A stretch of DNA of 64,000 bases from Amphritea opalescens (GCF_003957515.1 NZ_RQXW01000011.1:1-64000), one strand, 5' to 3'; positions 24,191 through 34,526 are shown, counted from the stretch's first letter. Program-made: numbers and translations. The notes: a model not told the origin generated them from the letters alone.

Positions 24191-26713
24191 ATGTCCAGGC
24201 CTCCGCAGGTTAATAATCGGTTACTCGTACGGCATATTGCCCAACCGAACCTCATCAACTGCCAGCCAGATACTCAGGCTGATCAGCTAGTGCAACTGAT
24301 GGATGAGAAAAAAATTGGCAGTATTGTGGTCTGTGAACAGCATCGGCCCATCGGTATTGTCACCCGTCACGACCTGATCAACCGATGGCTAGAACATGAA
24401 GCGACGGCCACCACAGCGGTACGACATTTTATGTCTAGCCCCGTCATCACCATTTCCGAATGGGCCTCCGTCGATGACGCTGGGCAAACTTTCCTTAGCC
24501 ATAAAATACGCCACCTGGTTGTCACCAAAACATCGGGAGAGGCCTGTGGGATTATTTCTGAAACGGATGTGGTGAACAGCCATAGTATTGAACATGATCT
24601 TTTTATGCGTTCCGTGGATGAAATCGCCAACCACAGCCCGATTATCCTTGATGGCGAAACCTCCGTTCTCGCAGCCTTAACCATACTCAATGAATCGAAT
24701 GATTCTGCCCTACTGGTCCGCCAGCATAACGATATTAAGGGCATACTGACTGAACGGGATGCGATCAAACTATTAGCTCAGAACCGCCAACATGACATTC
24801 TGATCGATACTTGTAACCCGTTACGGCTCACCATTGAAGAGGATTTAAGTTTATATAACGCCCGTCAGGTGTTTAATCAGCACCGCGTTCAACATCTCGC
24901 CATTACCAATCATGGTGGCGAGATTACCGGTGTTATCTCCTATTCGGATATTCTAAAAACCGTCGAAAATGACCATATCGACCGTCTACGTGAACTGCTC
25001 AGCGAGCGGGATCGTGCCTTAGAAAAATCTCAGCATAACCTCAAGCTAGCGGATAAAGTGATTGAGGCGTCGATGGAGGCCATCGTCATTTGCGACCGCC
25101 ATGCCCGCATCGTACGGGTCAACCCATCGTTTACCGAGATCACCGGCTACACCAGTGCCGAAGTGTTGGGACAAAACCCGAATATTCTCAGCTCAGGACG
25201 GCATCGTCCCGATTTTTATATCGATATGTGGCAACACCTGACTGAGCAGGGCTCTTGGCAAGGGGAAATATGGAACCGCCGTAAAGATGGCTCAGTTTAC
25301 CCTGAGTGGCTGAGTATCACCGCGATCAAAGATGAAGAGGGTGAAATATCCCAATACGCGTCCATTTTTACCGATCTAACCGAGGTTAAGAAATCGGAAG
25401 CCCGCATCAAACGGCTCGCCTATTTTGACGAACTCACTCGGCTGCCCAATCGTAAGCTGTTTAATGACCGCCTGCAGCTGTCGCTAGGCTATGCAAAGGA
25501 ACATGGACACCGGGTAGCCGTGGCCTATATCGATGTGGATTTTTTCCAGCAGATCAATGATCTACATGGTCATGAGATAGGCGATAAAGTACTCAAAGAG
25601 ATTGGCCGGCGCATCGATCAGCAACTCGATGATGGGGATACTGTCGCCCGCTTTGGTGGCGATGAGTTCAACCTTATTCTGACCGATGTCGATGATGATG
25701 ACAGCCCGCAAATCAGTGAGTTTCTCAACCGTATTCTCAGCTCAGTCAGCCAACCGATGCTGTTTGATGATACAGAGATTAAAACCACCGTTAGCATTGG
25801 TGTCAGCTTTTTTCCAACCGATGCCGATAAGGCGGAAGCGTTACTCAAATGTGCCGATTCAGCGGTTCACTTAGCGAAAGATTTTGGTCGTAATAGCTTC
25901 CGCTTTTTTTCCTCTGAACAGCACCGCATGATCCAAAGCCGTTATCAGATGGGCAGCGATCTGCAGGTAGCCATCGATAACCAAGAGTTTCAACTCTACT
26001 ATCAACCCAAAGTCAGCTTAAAAACAGGTAAACCCACCAGCTGTGAAGCCCTATTGCGTTGGCTACACCCCCAGTTGGGGTTTATCTCTCCCGAGGAGTT
26101 TATTCCCCTCGCGGAAGACTTAGATCTGATCAACCGTATCGGCCACTACGTCATCGAAGAGGCCTGCCGCCAAATGGCCGATTGGAGTTTACAGGGCGAC
26201 ACTGTCAATGTGGCCATCAACGTCTCGGCCAAGCAGTTTCAACAAGGGGATATTGTCGAGCAAATATTTGCGGCTCTGCAACAGCACCAGATTCCACCGC
26301 AGCAGCTATCGGTCGAACTCACCGAAACCAGCTTTCTTCACTGCCCCGAAGAAACCAAACGTGCCATCAATGAATTACGTAGCCAAGGCATTCAGGTTGC
26401 CATCGATGATTTTGGAACCGGCTACTCCAGCCTGAGCTATATCCGTAATATGGCCTTGGATATTCTAAAAATTGATCGCAGCTTTCTGATCAACCTAGAA
26501 GAGTCCGAAGTCGATCGCGCCATCGTTTCATCCATTATTGAGATGAGCCATGTCTTGGGCTTGCAGGTGGTGGCCGAAGGGATCGAAAACGAGACACAGC
26601 TGAATATTCTCAAAGGGATGAACTGTGATCAGTTACAGGGGTTCTTGCTCGCCAGACCGATGCCACCCGAAGACTTTAGAAATTGGTATCATCATCAAAT
26701 GAATAGCCGATAA
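24191..26713 (+). CDS. CBS-PAS-GGDEF-EAL cyclic-di-GMP signalling protein
   Basis: An 840-residue cytoplasmic protein. Four CBS modules (two Bateman pairs) occupy about 12-260. A PAS domain follows at about 285-400 (ASMEAIVICDRHARIVRVNPSFTEITGYTSAEVLGQNP). GGDEF spans about 420-580, with intact RFGGDEF but no RxxD inhibitory site five residues before it. EAL spans about 600-835, with CEALLRWLHP, ELTETSF, DDFGTGYSSLSY and KIDRSF, so the phosphodiesterase half looks active. CBS pairs usually bind adenine nucleotides, suggesting energy-linked control of c-di-GMP. Monocistronic. Confidence 0.9.
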   Translation: MSRPPQVNNRLLVRHIAQPNLINCQPDTQADQLVQLMDEKKIGSIVVCEQHRPIGIVTRHDLINRWLEHEATATTAVRHFMSSPVITISEWASVDDAGQTFLSHKIRHLVVTKTSGEACGIISETDVVNSHSIEHDLFMRSVDEIANHSPIILDGETSVLAALTILNESNDSALLVRQHNDIKGILTERDAIKLLAQNRQHDILIDTCNPLRLTIEEDLSLYNARQVFNQHRVQHLAITNHGGEITGVISYSDILKTVENDHIDRLRELLSERDRALEKSQHNLKLADKVIEASMEAIVICDRHARIVRVNPSFTEITGYTSAEVLGQNPNILSSGRHRPDFYIDMWQHLTEQGSWQGEIWNRRKDGSVYPEWLSITAIKDEEGEISQYASIFTDLTEVKKSEARIKRLAYFDELTRLPNRKLFNDRLQLSLGYAKEHGHRVAVAYIDVDFFQQINDLHGHEIGDKVLKEIGRRIDQQLDDGDTVARFGGDEFNLILTDVDDDDSPQISEFLNRILSSVSQPMLFDDTEIKTTVSIGVSFFPTDADKAEALLKCADSAVHLAKDFGRNSFRFFSSEQHRMIQSRYQMGSDLQVAIDNQEFQLYYQPKVSLKTGKPTSCEALLRWLHPQLGFISPEEFIPLAEDLDLINRIGHYVIEEACRQMADWSLQGDTVNVAINVSAKQFQQGDIVEQIFAALQQHQIPPQQLSVELTETSFLHCPEETKRAINELRSQGIQVAIDDFGTGYSSLSYIRNMALDILKIDRSFLINLEESEVDRAIVSSIIEMSHVLGLQVVAEGIENETQLNILKGMNCDQLQGFLLARPMPPEDFRNWYHHQMNSR

Positions 26714-27143
26714 AGCCTTAGTCAAGCCTGTCCCCCGTTGCTCATACGGGGCTCTCTATCGAAAGCCCCGACATTCGCCAACCTCTTAATTGATATCCCC
26801 TTCCCGCTCACCTAGACACTGACCAGCCTTCCGCCACCTGACATTCCCAAGCAACCAGCCTTTTAATCCAACAGCGTCGTTATGGCGAAATATAAAACAA
26901 TTGTATGAATTTCAGCTACGCTGAAACTAAGGCTTGTTATGCCGTAGAGGTCATTTACGCCTTTAACAAAGCGTTTACTGAGCGTTATCCGCGGCCCTTT
27001 AAGCTATGTTTAATTCGCTAAGCTGATGATCATTGCCTACCTTTAGAGGTGATCTAACGGTGTGATCCTCATCCTTAGCGAAGCAGCCTTATACCTTAGA
27101 ATCCAATAATCGAACGGACAGATCTTCTCAGGGAGTCAACAAT
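26714..27143. other. Intergenic region with a hairpin after the GGDEF-EAL gene
   Basis: 430 bases. A hairpin CGGGGCT (26747-26753) with AGCCCCG (26764-26770) may end the upstream transcript, although no U-run follows. The remainder holds the phosphatase promoter region. No gene found. Confidence 0.4.
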
Positions 27144-28619
27144 ATGAGCGATGACATTATCACTAGCACCGGCCAATGGTCCCTTGTCGTGCTGCGCACC
27201 ACACAACAGAGCGTGAAGATCTGGGCCGGCACCCTGTTCTCCACCTTGACCATGCCCGAGCAAGCGAGAATCGAACTGATTGCGCCGGATAATAGCGTCA
27301 CCGTGCATCCTATTGTGAAAGCCGATTGGCACAGACCCTTTAGCAGTATCCGCAAACGCTTCTATATCACCGCGGAGTTTTCTGACTTACAACCGAATAC
27401 CCACTACAAGGTGCGTTTTCTGCGGCGCATCGAAGCCGTCAGCGGCGTCCGCGAAGCCTCTTGGCAAGAGTTACGCAGCGCACAGTTCAACACCCTGCCG
27501 ACACAGCTACCCCTGCCAGATCAAAAACCCTTTACCATCGGCTTTGGTAGTTGTTTCTATAATCATCGAGATGGTGGTCAGGCGGCAGGCTCCTACAAAG
27601 CGCTCTATGATCGCGGCGATGAGGCGGTCAAACCCGACATCACCTTTCTGACGGGCGATCAGGTTTACCTCGATATTGGCTTCGATTCGCTCTCCTTTAT
27701 TAGCAGCGAAATCAGACAACGGGTTGCCGACGATTATGCGTTACATTGGCAAGCCCTAGGCAGTATTCTTAATCGCGGTGCCACCTGGATGCTGCCCGAT
27801 GACCATGAATACTGGAATGATTACCCCTTTCATGACTCGCTGATTCCAACGCTACTGGCATTAAAAATCAAAAAAGTCAGAGAAACCTGGGCGAAAGCCT
27901 CCCTTGATGGCGTCCAACGGGTGCAACAAAGCCCTAAGGTAGACATATTCAATCTCGGCACCGACCTATCATTCTGCCTAGCCGATCTTCGCTCTTTTAG
28001 GGACGATGATGGTTTTATGCCGGCACGTGAATTCAAACAGTTAACCGACTGGGCCGAATCATTGCAATCGCCCGGTGTACTGGTATTGCCGCAGCCGCTC
28101 ATCGTGGAAAAAAACCCAACCGAACGCAACCTGCTGAGTTTTAAAAACCAATACCAAGCGTTACTGCAAGCACTCGGCTCGAGCGGCCATGATATCGTAT
28201 TACTCAGCGGTGATGTCCACTTTGGCCGTATCGCTACCGCGACCCTCGGACCACAGGGCGGACGACTCATTGAAGTGATCTCTTCACCGCTATCGAACCT
28301 CACCGGCCTGAATGGTATTGCTACCGCGAAGCCCAGCTTCAAACCCACTCACTTTCCAGACCCTTCGGTCCTGAGCGTACCCGGCTGGTCAGCCGAACCG
28401 GTGCACTACAACAAATCATTTGCGGTGAGTACGAAAGAGGGTCGTTTGTTTTCCGCCTACCCTAAATCACGTACCCGAGAGCATTTTATGACCGCCAGCT
28501 TTCATCAGCTAGACAGCGGTGCTGTGCGCTTAAACGTCAATGCTTGGCGTGTCCGTGAACGGGACAATAACAACCTGCCTGTGCGTGATTTTGACACCTA
28601 TGAGGTCGAACTGACATGA
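27144..28619 (+). CDS. PhoD-like metallophosphatase family protein
   Basis: A 491-residue protein of the alkaline phosphatase D group, which uses Fe/Ca or other metals to hydrolyse phosphoesters. Metal-binding motifs are visible: TIGFGSCFYNHRDGG, FLTGDQVYLDIG, MLPDDHEYWNDYP and LLSGDVHFGRIA. No Tat or Sec signal is seen, unlike Bacillus PhoD, so it is probably cytoplasmic. An N-terminal beta-rich domain (about 1-115) precedes the catalytic part. The DUF6765 gene 81 bases downstream probably shares its transcript. Substrate unknown. Confidence 0.82.
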   Translation: MSDDIITSTGQWSLVVLRTTQQSVKIWAGTLFSTLTMPEQARIELIAPDNSVTVHPIVKADWHRPFSSIRKRFYITAEFSDLQPNTHYKVRFLRRIEAVSGVREASWQELRSAQFNTLPTQLPLPDQKPFTIGFGSCFYNHRDGGQAAGSYKALYDRGDEAVKPDITFLTGDQVYLDIGFDSLSFISSEIRQRVADDYALHWQALGSILNRGATWMLPDDHEYWNDYPFHDSLIPTLLALKIKKVRETWAKASLDGVQRVQQSPKVDIFNLGTDLSFCLADLRSFRDDDGFMPAREFKQLTDWAESLQSPGVLVLPQPLIVEKNPTERNLLSFKNQYQALLQALGSSGHDIVLLSGDVHFGRIATATLGPQGGRLIEVISSPLSNLTGLNGIATAKPSFKPTHFPDPSVLSVPGWSAEPVHYNKSFAVSTKEGRLFSAYPKSRTREHFMTASFHQLDSGAVRLNVNAWRVRERDNNNLPVRDFDTYEVELT

Positions 28620-28700
28620 GTCACGCGGACGAGATGATTCATCAGCTACACTCAATATAGGTAAGAAAATCAGATCACAGTCAGATCAAGGAGCACCACT

Positions 28701-29798
28701 ATGCAGATCGATTTCCATCATGCTGTCACCTATGTGGTTGCTCGCTTAGCAGGGTTTGCCCATGCTAAAGCCGAGGTCATCGCCCATGCGGCACAATATG
28801 TCGATGATGCCACCAATGAGGGGCTGATCTCATTTGATAATCAGGCGATGTATCAACGTATCGCCTCGGCCCACAAAATGATCGACTACAAAAACATCCA
28901 AAAATTAGCCAATCATCAGGTCTGGATTCCGTTTCACTTTCTACCCGGTAATGAAGGCCTAGCGGCGGGTGAGAATCCCGATGCGGATTTTCGCCATAAG
29001 ATTGTTTGCCGCCCCAATAGTTTTGTCGCACAGGAGATGGTGCGCGCCTGTATCAACGATCACCAGAAACCCAACGCCCTTCATCGGCTGGGTATTACCA
29101 TGCATGTCTTTGCCGATACCTGGGCACATCAAGGCTTTTCCGGTATCAACGATCGCATCAACCTCGTTGAAGACGTGCTCGATGAGAATAACGATCCCGA
29201 TCCTAGTTTATTAATACAGGTGAAAAATTACTTTCTAGACCGCTTCGATGAAGCGCAGTCGCAATTTGTAGGCGGTCTTTTGCCCCTTGGGCATGGTGCA
29301 GCGCTGAGCTATCCCGACCGCCCCTATCTTAAATGGCATTACACCAATGGCGAGGGCCTTCATATTGAGCGCGATAATCCGAAAGACTTTATCACCGCCG
29401 CGGATGAGATGTGTAAAGCGATGCGGCGCTTTCAACTCGGTGATGCCGATGCCAAGGTGGCGGGGCTCTCTCCCGAAAGCCGCCATCAACTCGAAACGAT
29501 GATGCGCGAAATCGTTGAGGAGAACGGTGATAAGCGCCATAAAGTCTGGCTCAACGCCATTGCCAATGAAGCCTTTGGCTTTCCTGCCGAGAAGCTACGT
29601 TATGTCGCTAAAGGGGTGGGATCATGGAAATATCAGGCGATTAAAGATAACCGCGCAAAACAGCTCAAGCATCAGATATACAGCTATCACCCTTCCTTTC
29701 TCGACAGCGATTGGAAGCATTTTCATGATGCCCTACAGGCCCATCGCTTCGCGGTGATCCATGAAATTCTGCCACGTTACGGCATCAGTGCCGCCTGA
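28701..29798 (+). CDS. DUF6765 family protein
   Basis: A 365-residue protein beginning MQIDFHHAVTYVVARLAGF and containing MHVFADTWAHQGFSGIND. This is a His/Asp-rich pattern reminiscent of zinc-dependent phospholipase C/P1-nuclease-like folds, and matches what I know as DUF6765. Also conserved-looking are HAAQYVDDATNEG and YLKWHYTNGEG. No signal peptide. It follows the PhoD-like phosphatase, so the pair could act on a phosphorylated or phospholipid substrate; this is inference. Start ATG after AAGGAG. Confidence 0.7.
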   Translation: MQIDFHHAVTYVVARLAGFAHAKAEVIAHAAQYVDDATNEGLISFDNQAMYQRIASAHKMIDYKNIQKLANHQVWIPFHFLPGNEGLAAGENPDADFRHKIVCRPNSFVAQEMVRACINDHQKPNALHRLGITMHVFADTWAHQGFSGINDRINLVEDVLDENNDPDPSLLIQVKNYFLDRFDEAQSQFVGGLLPLGHGAALSYPDRPYLKWHYTNGEGLHIERDNPKDFITAADEMCKAMRRFQLGDADAKVAGLSPESRHQLETMMREIVEENGDKRHKVWLNAIANEAFGFPAEKLRYVAKGVGSWKYQAIKDNRAKQLKHQIYSYHPSFLDSDWKHFHDALQAHRFAVIHEILPRYGISAA

Positions 29799-29955
29799 TG
29801 TGGCTTATGCGCTAGGCAGGCATCGCTATGCTGCACAGCACAAGATCATTGTAATAAATAGCTTTATGCTCCCCAAGAGCAGTTGAAATAGACTAAATCC
29901 TGTGCCTATTATAGACGCCTAGTTGGCTTTAATGATCACAAAGGCAGGTGTAATT

Positions 29956-31431
29956 ATGGCGATGGTTAATCGATCCAGCGATATAGTGATCTTCGGTGCC
30001 ATGGGTGATTTAGCGCAACGCAAACTCATCCCGGCCCTATTTCAACTCGACAGTGCAGAGCTACTCGGACAGGACACCCGCATCATCGGTCTGGCCCGCG
30101 TGACACAAGACAGCCCCGATTTTCGCAAAATTTGTAGCGACAGCCTCAGTAAACACATCAAACCCGCAGAGCTCGACACCGATAAGGTCAGCCGCTTTCT
30201 AACAAAACTCGAATATGCCATCGTCAGTTTCGCCGACCTGAGTAGTTATCAAACACTCAAGTCCACACTCGACAGCAGTGCCGAACGGGCGCGTATTTTT
30301 TACTATGCGACCCCCGCGTCCCTCTATGGTGCCATCAGTCGAAACCTAACGAAGAGCGACTGCATCAATACCAATAGCTGCGTGGTATTGGAGAAGCCCA
30401 TCGGCCATAACCTGAGATCTTCCAACGAAGTTAATGATCAGGTGGCGGAGTATTTTGATGAATCGCAGATCTATCGTATCGACCACTATTTAGGTAAAGA
30501 GACGGTACAAAACCTGATCGCCTTGAGGTTTGCGAACCCCCTGTTTGGCTCGCAGTGGAACCAGAGCCACATCTCTCATGTTGAGATTACCGTGGCCGAA
30601 AAGGTCGGTATTGAAGGCCGCTGGGGTTATTTTGATAAAGCCGGTCAGATGCGCGATATGGTGCAAAATCACCTGTTACAGCTGCTCTGTTTAACCGCCA
30701 TGGACCCACCCGACGACCTCTCTGCCGATATGATCCGCAATGAAAAGGTCAAGGTACTCAAAGCCCTACGCCCCATCACCGCCGCCATGTGTAACACCCA
30801 TGTCGTGCGTGGCCGCTATACCAAAGGGATGGTTGAGGGGAATCCCGTGCCGGGCTACATGGAAGAAGAAGGTGCTAACCCCGATAGTAATACCGAAACC
30901 TTCGTCTCCATCAAAGCAGAGATCAACAACTGGCGCTGGGCGGGGGTGCCCTTTTATCTACGCACGGGAAAACGCTTGCCGGAGAAACTGTCGCAGATCA
31001 CCATACATTTCAAACCGCAACCCCACTTTATTTTTGATGAGAGTCAGCGCCATCTAGCACAGAACAAACTGATTATCCGCCTACAACCGGAAGAAGGCAT
31101 CTCTCTGCAAATTCTCAACAAGGATCATGGCTTAAACCAAGGGATGCGTCTACGGAGTGAAGCACTCAATCTCAACTTTTCACAATCGTTTGAGAAGAGC
31201 CGCGTCCCCGATGCTTATGAGCGTTTATTACTCAAAGTGATTCAAGGCAACCAATATCTGTTTGTCCGCCGAGATGAGGTGGAACATGCTTGGCTTTGGT
31301 GTGATCAACTGATGGAGCACTGGAAAAACGAAAACAAAGCACCACTACCCTATGCCGCCGGTAGCTGGGGACCGAAAGCCGCCGACCTGATGTTAATCAA
31401 AGATGGGAACTGCTGGTATGAAGATCAGTGA
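29956..31431 (+). CDS. zwf: Glucose-6-phosphate 1-dehydrogenase
   Basis: Oxidises glucose-6-phosphate to 6-phosphogluconolactone with NAD(P), the entry step of the Entner-Doudoroff and pentose phosphate routes. It has 491 residues from the preferred ATG 29956 (AGGTG upstream); the open frame reaches 29923. Nucleotide motif [19 protein letters not shown] and active-site [14 protein letters not shown] are present, with FYLRTGKRL near the C-terminal half. Its stop overlaps pgl by 14 bases. Upstream, TGTAATAAATAGCTT at 29850 resembles half of a HexR operator; weak evidence. Confidence 0.95.
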   Translation: MAMVNRSSDIVIFGAMGDLAQRKLIPALFQLDSAELLGQDTRIIGLARVTQDSPDFRKICSDSLSKHIKPAELDTDKVSRFLTKLEYAIVSFADLSSYQTLKSTLDSSAERARIFYYATPASLYGAISRNLTKSDCINTNSCVVLEKPIGHNLRSSNEVNDQVAEYFDESQIYRIDHYLGKETVQNLIALRFANPLFGSQWNQSHISHVEITVAEKVGIEGRWGYFDKAGQMRDMVQNHLLQLLCLTAMDPPDDLSADMIRNEKVKVLKALRPITAAMCNTHVVRGRYTKGMVEGNPVPGYMEEEGANPDSNTETFVSIKAEINNWRWAGVPFYLRTGKRLPEKLSQITIHFKPQPHFIFDESQRHLAQNKLIIRLQPEEGISLQILNKDHGLNQGMRLRSEALNLNFSQSFEKSRVPDAYERLLLKVIQGNQYLFVRRDEVEHAWLWCDQLMEHWKNENKAPLPYAAGSWGPKAADLMLIKDGNCWYEDQ

Positions 31432-32125
31432 CCTACGGCTACCCGATCACATCCAACTACAGACTTTCGCCTCCCGCGACGCCCTCAACGCTGAACTTGC
31501 TGAATCCATCGAACAGCAGCTTAACCAAGCGATAGCTCACAAAGGGCAAGCCACTCTCGCCCTCTCTGGGGGCTCGACCCCGGTGCCGCTGTTTAACCGT
31601 TTAAGTCATACACCACTCACGTGGGAGCAGGTCACCATCACCCTCGTGGATGATCGCTGGATCAACCCCAGCGAGCCCGACAGTAATGAACACCTGCTGC
31701 GTACACAGTTGCTGCAAGATCACGCCCGTCAGGCCCGGTTTATTCCCCTCTGGCAAGCGGGGATGACGGCTGAAGAGGCGGTACAAAGCTGTCAGGCCCG
31801 CCTGCAAACGATCAACGGCCCATTCGATATCGTCATACTCGGCATGGGCAACGATGGCCATACCGCCTCGCTGTTTCCTGACGCCGCCGAATTGACCGCA
31901 GCACTGCATAGCAGGGCCGACTGTGTGGCGATCAACCCAACCCAAGCGCCCTATCCGCGCATGTCATTGACACCCGCACGGCTACTCAACAGCCGACAAC
32001 GGATTTTACATATCGTCGGTGAGGACAAATTAGCCACGCTGGCGAAAGCCTTAACTCGCCCCCCAGAAGAGATGCCCATTCATCTGTTTTTACAACACCC
32101 CCTGACCATCTATTGGGCGCCCTAA
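31418..32125 (+). CDS. pgl: 6-phosphogluconolactonase
   Basis: Hydrolyses 6-phosphogluconolactone to 6-phosphogluconate. 235 residues of the DevB/NagB-like type, with [36 protein letters not shown] and [21 protein letters not shown] 31418 overlaps the zwf stop, so the pair is translationally coupled. The longer frame at 31403 is inside zwf. It is followed 52 bases later by eda, completing a zwf-pgl-eda operon common in gammaproteobacteria. Confidence 0.94.
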   Translation: MKISDLRLPDHIQLQTFASRDALNAELAESIEQQLNQAIAHKGQATLALSGGSTPVPLFNRLSHTPLTWEQVTITLVDDRWINPSEPDSNEHLLRTQLLQDHARQARFIPLWQAGMTAEEAVQSCQARLQTINGPFDIVILGMGNDGHTASLFPDAAELTAALHSRADCVAINPTQAPYPRMSLTPARLLNSRQRILHIVGEDKLATLAKALTRPPEEMPIHLFLQHPLTIYWAP

Positions 32126-32177
32126 CCTTCAATATGACTCAACAGAGCCCGCTAACCTTTTGCACAGAGGATCACCG

Positions 32178-32828
32178 ATGAACACATTATTACCGGAGAT
32201 GATAACCAGAACCGATCAGCTCTGCAGTCTAGGGCCGGTGATACCGGTGCTCACCATCAACCGATTGGCAGACGCTATCCCGATCGCCGAAGCTCTCGTG
32301 GCGGGCGGCTTGCCGGTGTTAGAGGTAACATTACGCACGCCAGATGCTCTCAAAGCGATTGAAGCCATTGCCCGTGCCGTGCCTGACGCCCATGTCGGAG
32401 CGGGCACCGTGATCAACCCAGCAGACTTTAAACGGGCCATCGACAGTGGCAGCGCCTTTATCGTCAGCCCCGGTATCACTCCTGAGCTATTAGATTACGG
32501 TACCACCAGCGACGTCCCGTATTTACCCGGTATACAAACGGTGTCTGAGATGATGGCAGGCATCCAGCGGGGCTATCGACGGTTTAAGTTTTTCCCCGCA
32601 GAAATAGCCGGCGGTACCGCGGCACTCAAAGCCTTCTCAGGGCCCTTTGCTGATATTCGTTTCTGTCCGACCGGAGGGATTCGTGCCCACACCGCCAAAG
32701 AGTATCTCGCCCTCGACAATGTTATCTGCGTCGGCGGCACTTGGCTGACACCCTGCGATATCGTCGATAAGCAGGCATGGCAAGCCATCACCCAGCTCGC
32801 GCAACAGGCGGTAAAGAGTGCAGCCTAG
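32178..32828 (+). CDS. eda: 2-keto-3-deoxy-6-phosphogluconate aldolase
   Basis: Splits KDPG into pyruvate and glyceraldehyde-3-phosphate. 216 residues with the family signatures GLPVLEVTLRTPDAL, VGAGTVINPADF and RRFKFFPAEIAGG (the Lys forming the Schiff base), then FCPTGGI. ATG 32178 after AGAGGATCACCG is preferred over 32160. It is last in the zwf-pgl-eda operon; the dehydratase edd lies 3.5 kb away on the other strand. Confidence 0.95.
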   Translation: MNTLLPEMITRTDQLCSLGPVIPVLTINRLADAIPIAEALVAGGLPVLEVTLRTPDALKAIEAIARAVPDAHVGAGTVINPADFKRAIDSGSAFIVSPGITPELLDYGTTSDVPYLPGIQTVSEMMAGIQRGYRRFKFFPAEIAGGTAALKAFSGPFADIRFCPTGGIRAHTAKEYLALDNVICVGGTWLTPCDIVDKQAWQAITQLAQQAVKSAA

Positions 32829-32889
32829 GTAAAACCAATTTTTAAGACTGTTCATAAACAGAATTTTAGTAATCACTGAATCACTACTT

Positions 32890-32955
32890 AGTAATTTTTT
32901 AGTAACTTCTTAGTAACTTCTTAGTAACTTCTTAGTAACTGTTTAGTAAAAACGT
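32890..32955. repeat. 11-bp tandem repeat upstream of mgsA
   Basis: AGTAACTTCTT is repeated exactly at 32901, 32912 and 32923. Degenerate units lie at 32890, 32934 and 32945. The period is close to one helical turn, so the units lie on one face of the DNA, ending 17 bases before the mgsA start. Confidence 0.85.
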
Positions 32956-32971
32956 CACAAGGCAAAGAAAT

Positions 32972-33448
32972 ATGGATATAGAAATGAAGCAGATAGCGAT
33001 GCCAGTACAAAAACGCATCGCACTGATCGCCCACGATAATATGAAGCAAGACCTGCTTGATTGGACACGCAAACACATCGCGACCCTGAAGCAACATAAG
33101 CTATTTGCCACCGGCACCACTGGTCACCTGCTGGAAAACAAATTACAAACCCCAATCACCAAGTTGATTAGCGGCCCCCTAGGCGGTGATCAACAGATCG
33201 GCGCCATGATAACCGAACAGAAACTGGATATTATTATCTTCTTCTGGGACCCTTACGAACCGATGCCCCACGATCCCGATGTTAAAGCGCTATTACGGGT
33301 CGCTGCGGTCTGGAATGTGGCCGTCGCCTGTAACCGCAGCACAGCCGACTTTATGATCAGCTCCCCACTACTGAATGAGCTACACCCCTATAAAGTGCCT
33401 GATTATGAACGCTATCTAGAAAAACGCTTGGGTAAAACCACCGGTTAA
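32972..33448 (+). CDS. mgsA: Methylglyoxal synthase
   Basis: Converts dihydroxyacetone phosphate to methylglyoxal and phosphate, a bypass used when sugar phosphates accumulate. 158 residues: IALIAHDNMKQDLLDW, LFATGTTGHLLE, SGPLGGDQQIGA and FFWDPYEPMPHDPDVKALLRVAAVWNVAVACN carry the phosphate-binding and catalytic residues of MgsA. It follows eda on the same strand; the 11-bp repeats lie in the gap. Its place inside an Entner-Doudoroff block fits relief of triose-phosphate overload. Confidence 0.95.
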   Translation: MDIEMKQIAMPVQKRIALIAHDNMKQDLLDWTRKHIATLKQHKLFATGTTGHLLENKLQTPITKLISGPLGGDQQIGAMITEQKLDIIIFFWDPYEPMPHDPDVKALLRVAAVWNVAVACNRSTADFMISSPLLNELHPYKVPDYERYLEKRLGKTTG

Positions 33449-33509
33449 CCGCGAAGGTCTCAACCCAACATTGGCCGTCATTAAGCCCTGATAATCAACC
33501 TGATGCGCT

Positions 33510-34421
33510 TTAATCAGTGGTTTTATCTGGGTAAGGCAGCACACGAAACGAGGTGGTTAACCTCTGGGTTTCGCCCGCCGCTATCCACGGGTGGTCATAG
33601 AAACGGGTGCGGGCCGCCTCAACACACACAAAGCGAGAAACCTGATCCACCCCCACATCCAGCATGGCCGCAGCGGACGCCCCTGGGTTCCAGACGACGG
33701 TAGAATGACTCCCCTGTTTCTGAATACCGATCACCCGTTGCCAGCCATGATCGATCAGCATTACCTCTGTCTCACTGTTATGGGCGAAAATCACATCGGT
33801 TTCCGCAGGAAAAGTCACCGCGCCCTGATGAGTGCGCTCGGCCATATCCTGCAACTTGTCCCGTAACGGTAAAGCATCCAGTCCCTGCAATTCAACACCG
33901 GCGATGTCAGACACAGCAAAATAACTGTGCAGGGCCTGCGTCATCGCGATAGGTTGATCGGTTCGGTTAACTGAGATTAATGACAGACTCAGCACTCCTT
34001 CCATCACCTTCAGATCAAGGGTCAGTGACAAACCATCCCATAGCGTCTGCGCAGGAGACAATCGCCAATGCCCCCCTTGGGCATCCATTTCAACACTGTC
34101 TAACATCCAAGATGCAGTTCTGGCCACCCCATGTTTCGGCAGCGAAGGGTCATCAACATGTTCTGCAAACCAGGGCCAGCACACCGGCACTCCACCACGA
34201 ATAGCCCCCGCTAACGCCGGTTTATCGCTTACCCACAGTAACGGCTGTTCGCCAGCGGGGCGAAACAGCAACACCTGACCACCGTCCAGTGCTATCACTA
34301 GCTCGCCCCAGCCCTGCTTAAACACACAGAGATCATAACCATACCATTGCAGATCGGTGCGTCCCTGCTCATATCCTGAAACCATCTGCTCAAGCTCACC
34401 CTGCCACTGCTGCTCACCCAT
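33510..34421 (-). CDS. Glucose-6-phosphate 1-epimerase (D-hexose-6-phosphate mutarotase, YeaD-like)
   Basis: A 303-residue galactose-mutarotase-fold enzyme equilibrating alpha and beta hexose-6-phosphate, supplying the beta anomer for Zwf. Signatures: GGVPVCWPWFAEHVDDPSLPKHGVARTASW (substrate Arg and His), LTQ-like MTQALHSYFAVSDI, and TVVWNPGASAAAMLDVG. Convergent with mgsA and downstream of edd on the same strand, separated by a 15-bp tandem repeat. Length and motifs are normal. Confidence 0.9.
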   Translation of the reverse strand: MGEQQWQGELEQMVSGYEQGRTDLQWYGYDLCVFKQGWGELVIALDGGQVLLFRPAGEQPLLWVSDKPALAGAIRGGVPVCWPWFAEHVDDPSLPKHGVARTASWMLDSVEMDAQGGHWRLSPAQTLWDGLSLTLDLKVMEGVLSLSLISVNRTDQPIAMTQALHSYFAVSDIAGVELQGLDALPLRDKLQDMAERTHQGAVTFPAETDVIFAHNSETEVMLIDHGWQRVIGIQKQGSHSTVVWNPGASAAAMLDVGVDQVSRFVCVEAARTRFYDHPWIAAGETQRLTTSFRVLPYPDKTTD

Positions 34422-34447
34422 CCAATCTATCCCCGCCTGCTATTATG

Positions 34448-34492
34448 TTGTACTGTGCTGTTTTGTGCCGTGCTGTTTTGTACTGTGCTGTT
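34448..34492. repeat. 15-bp tandem repeat, three units
   Basis: TTGTACTGTGCTGTT at 34448 and again identically at 34478, with TTGTGCCGTGCTGTT between them at 34463. It sits in the 105-base gap between edd and the mutarotase gene. Confidence 0.8.
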
Positions 34493-34526
34493 TTTATGCT
34501 GATCCTTTCGATCATCTCATGGCGAT

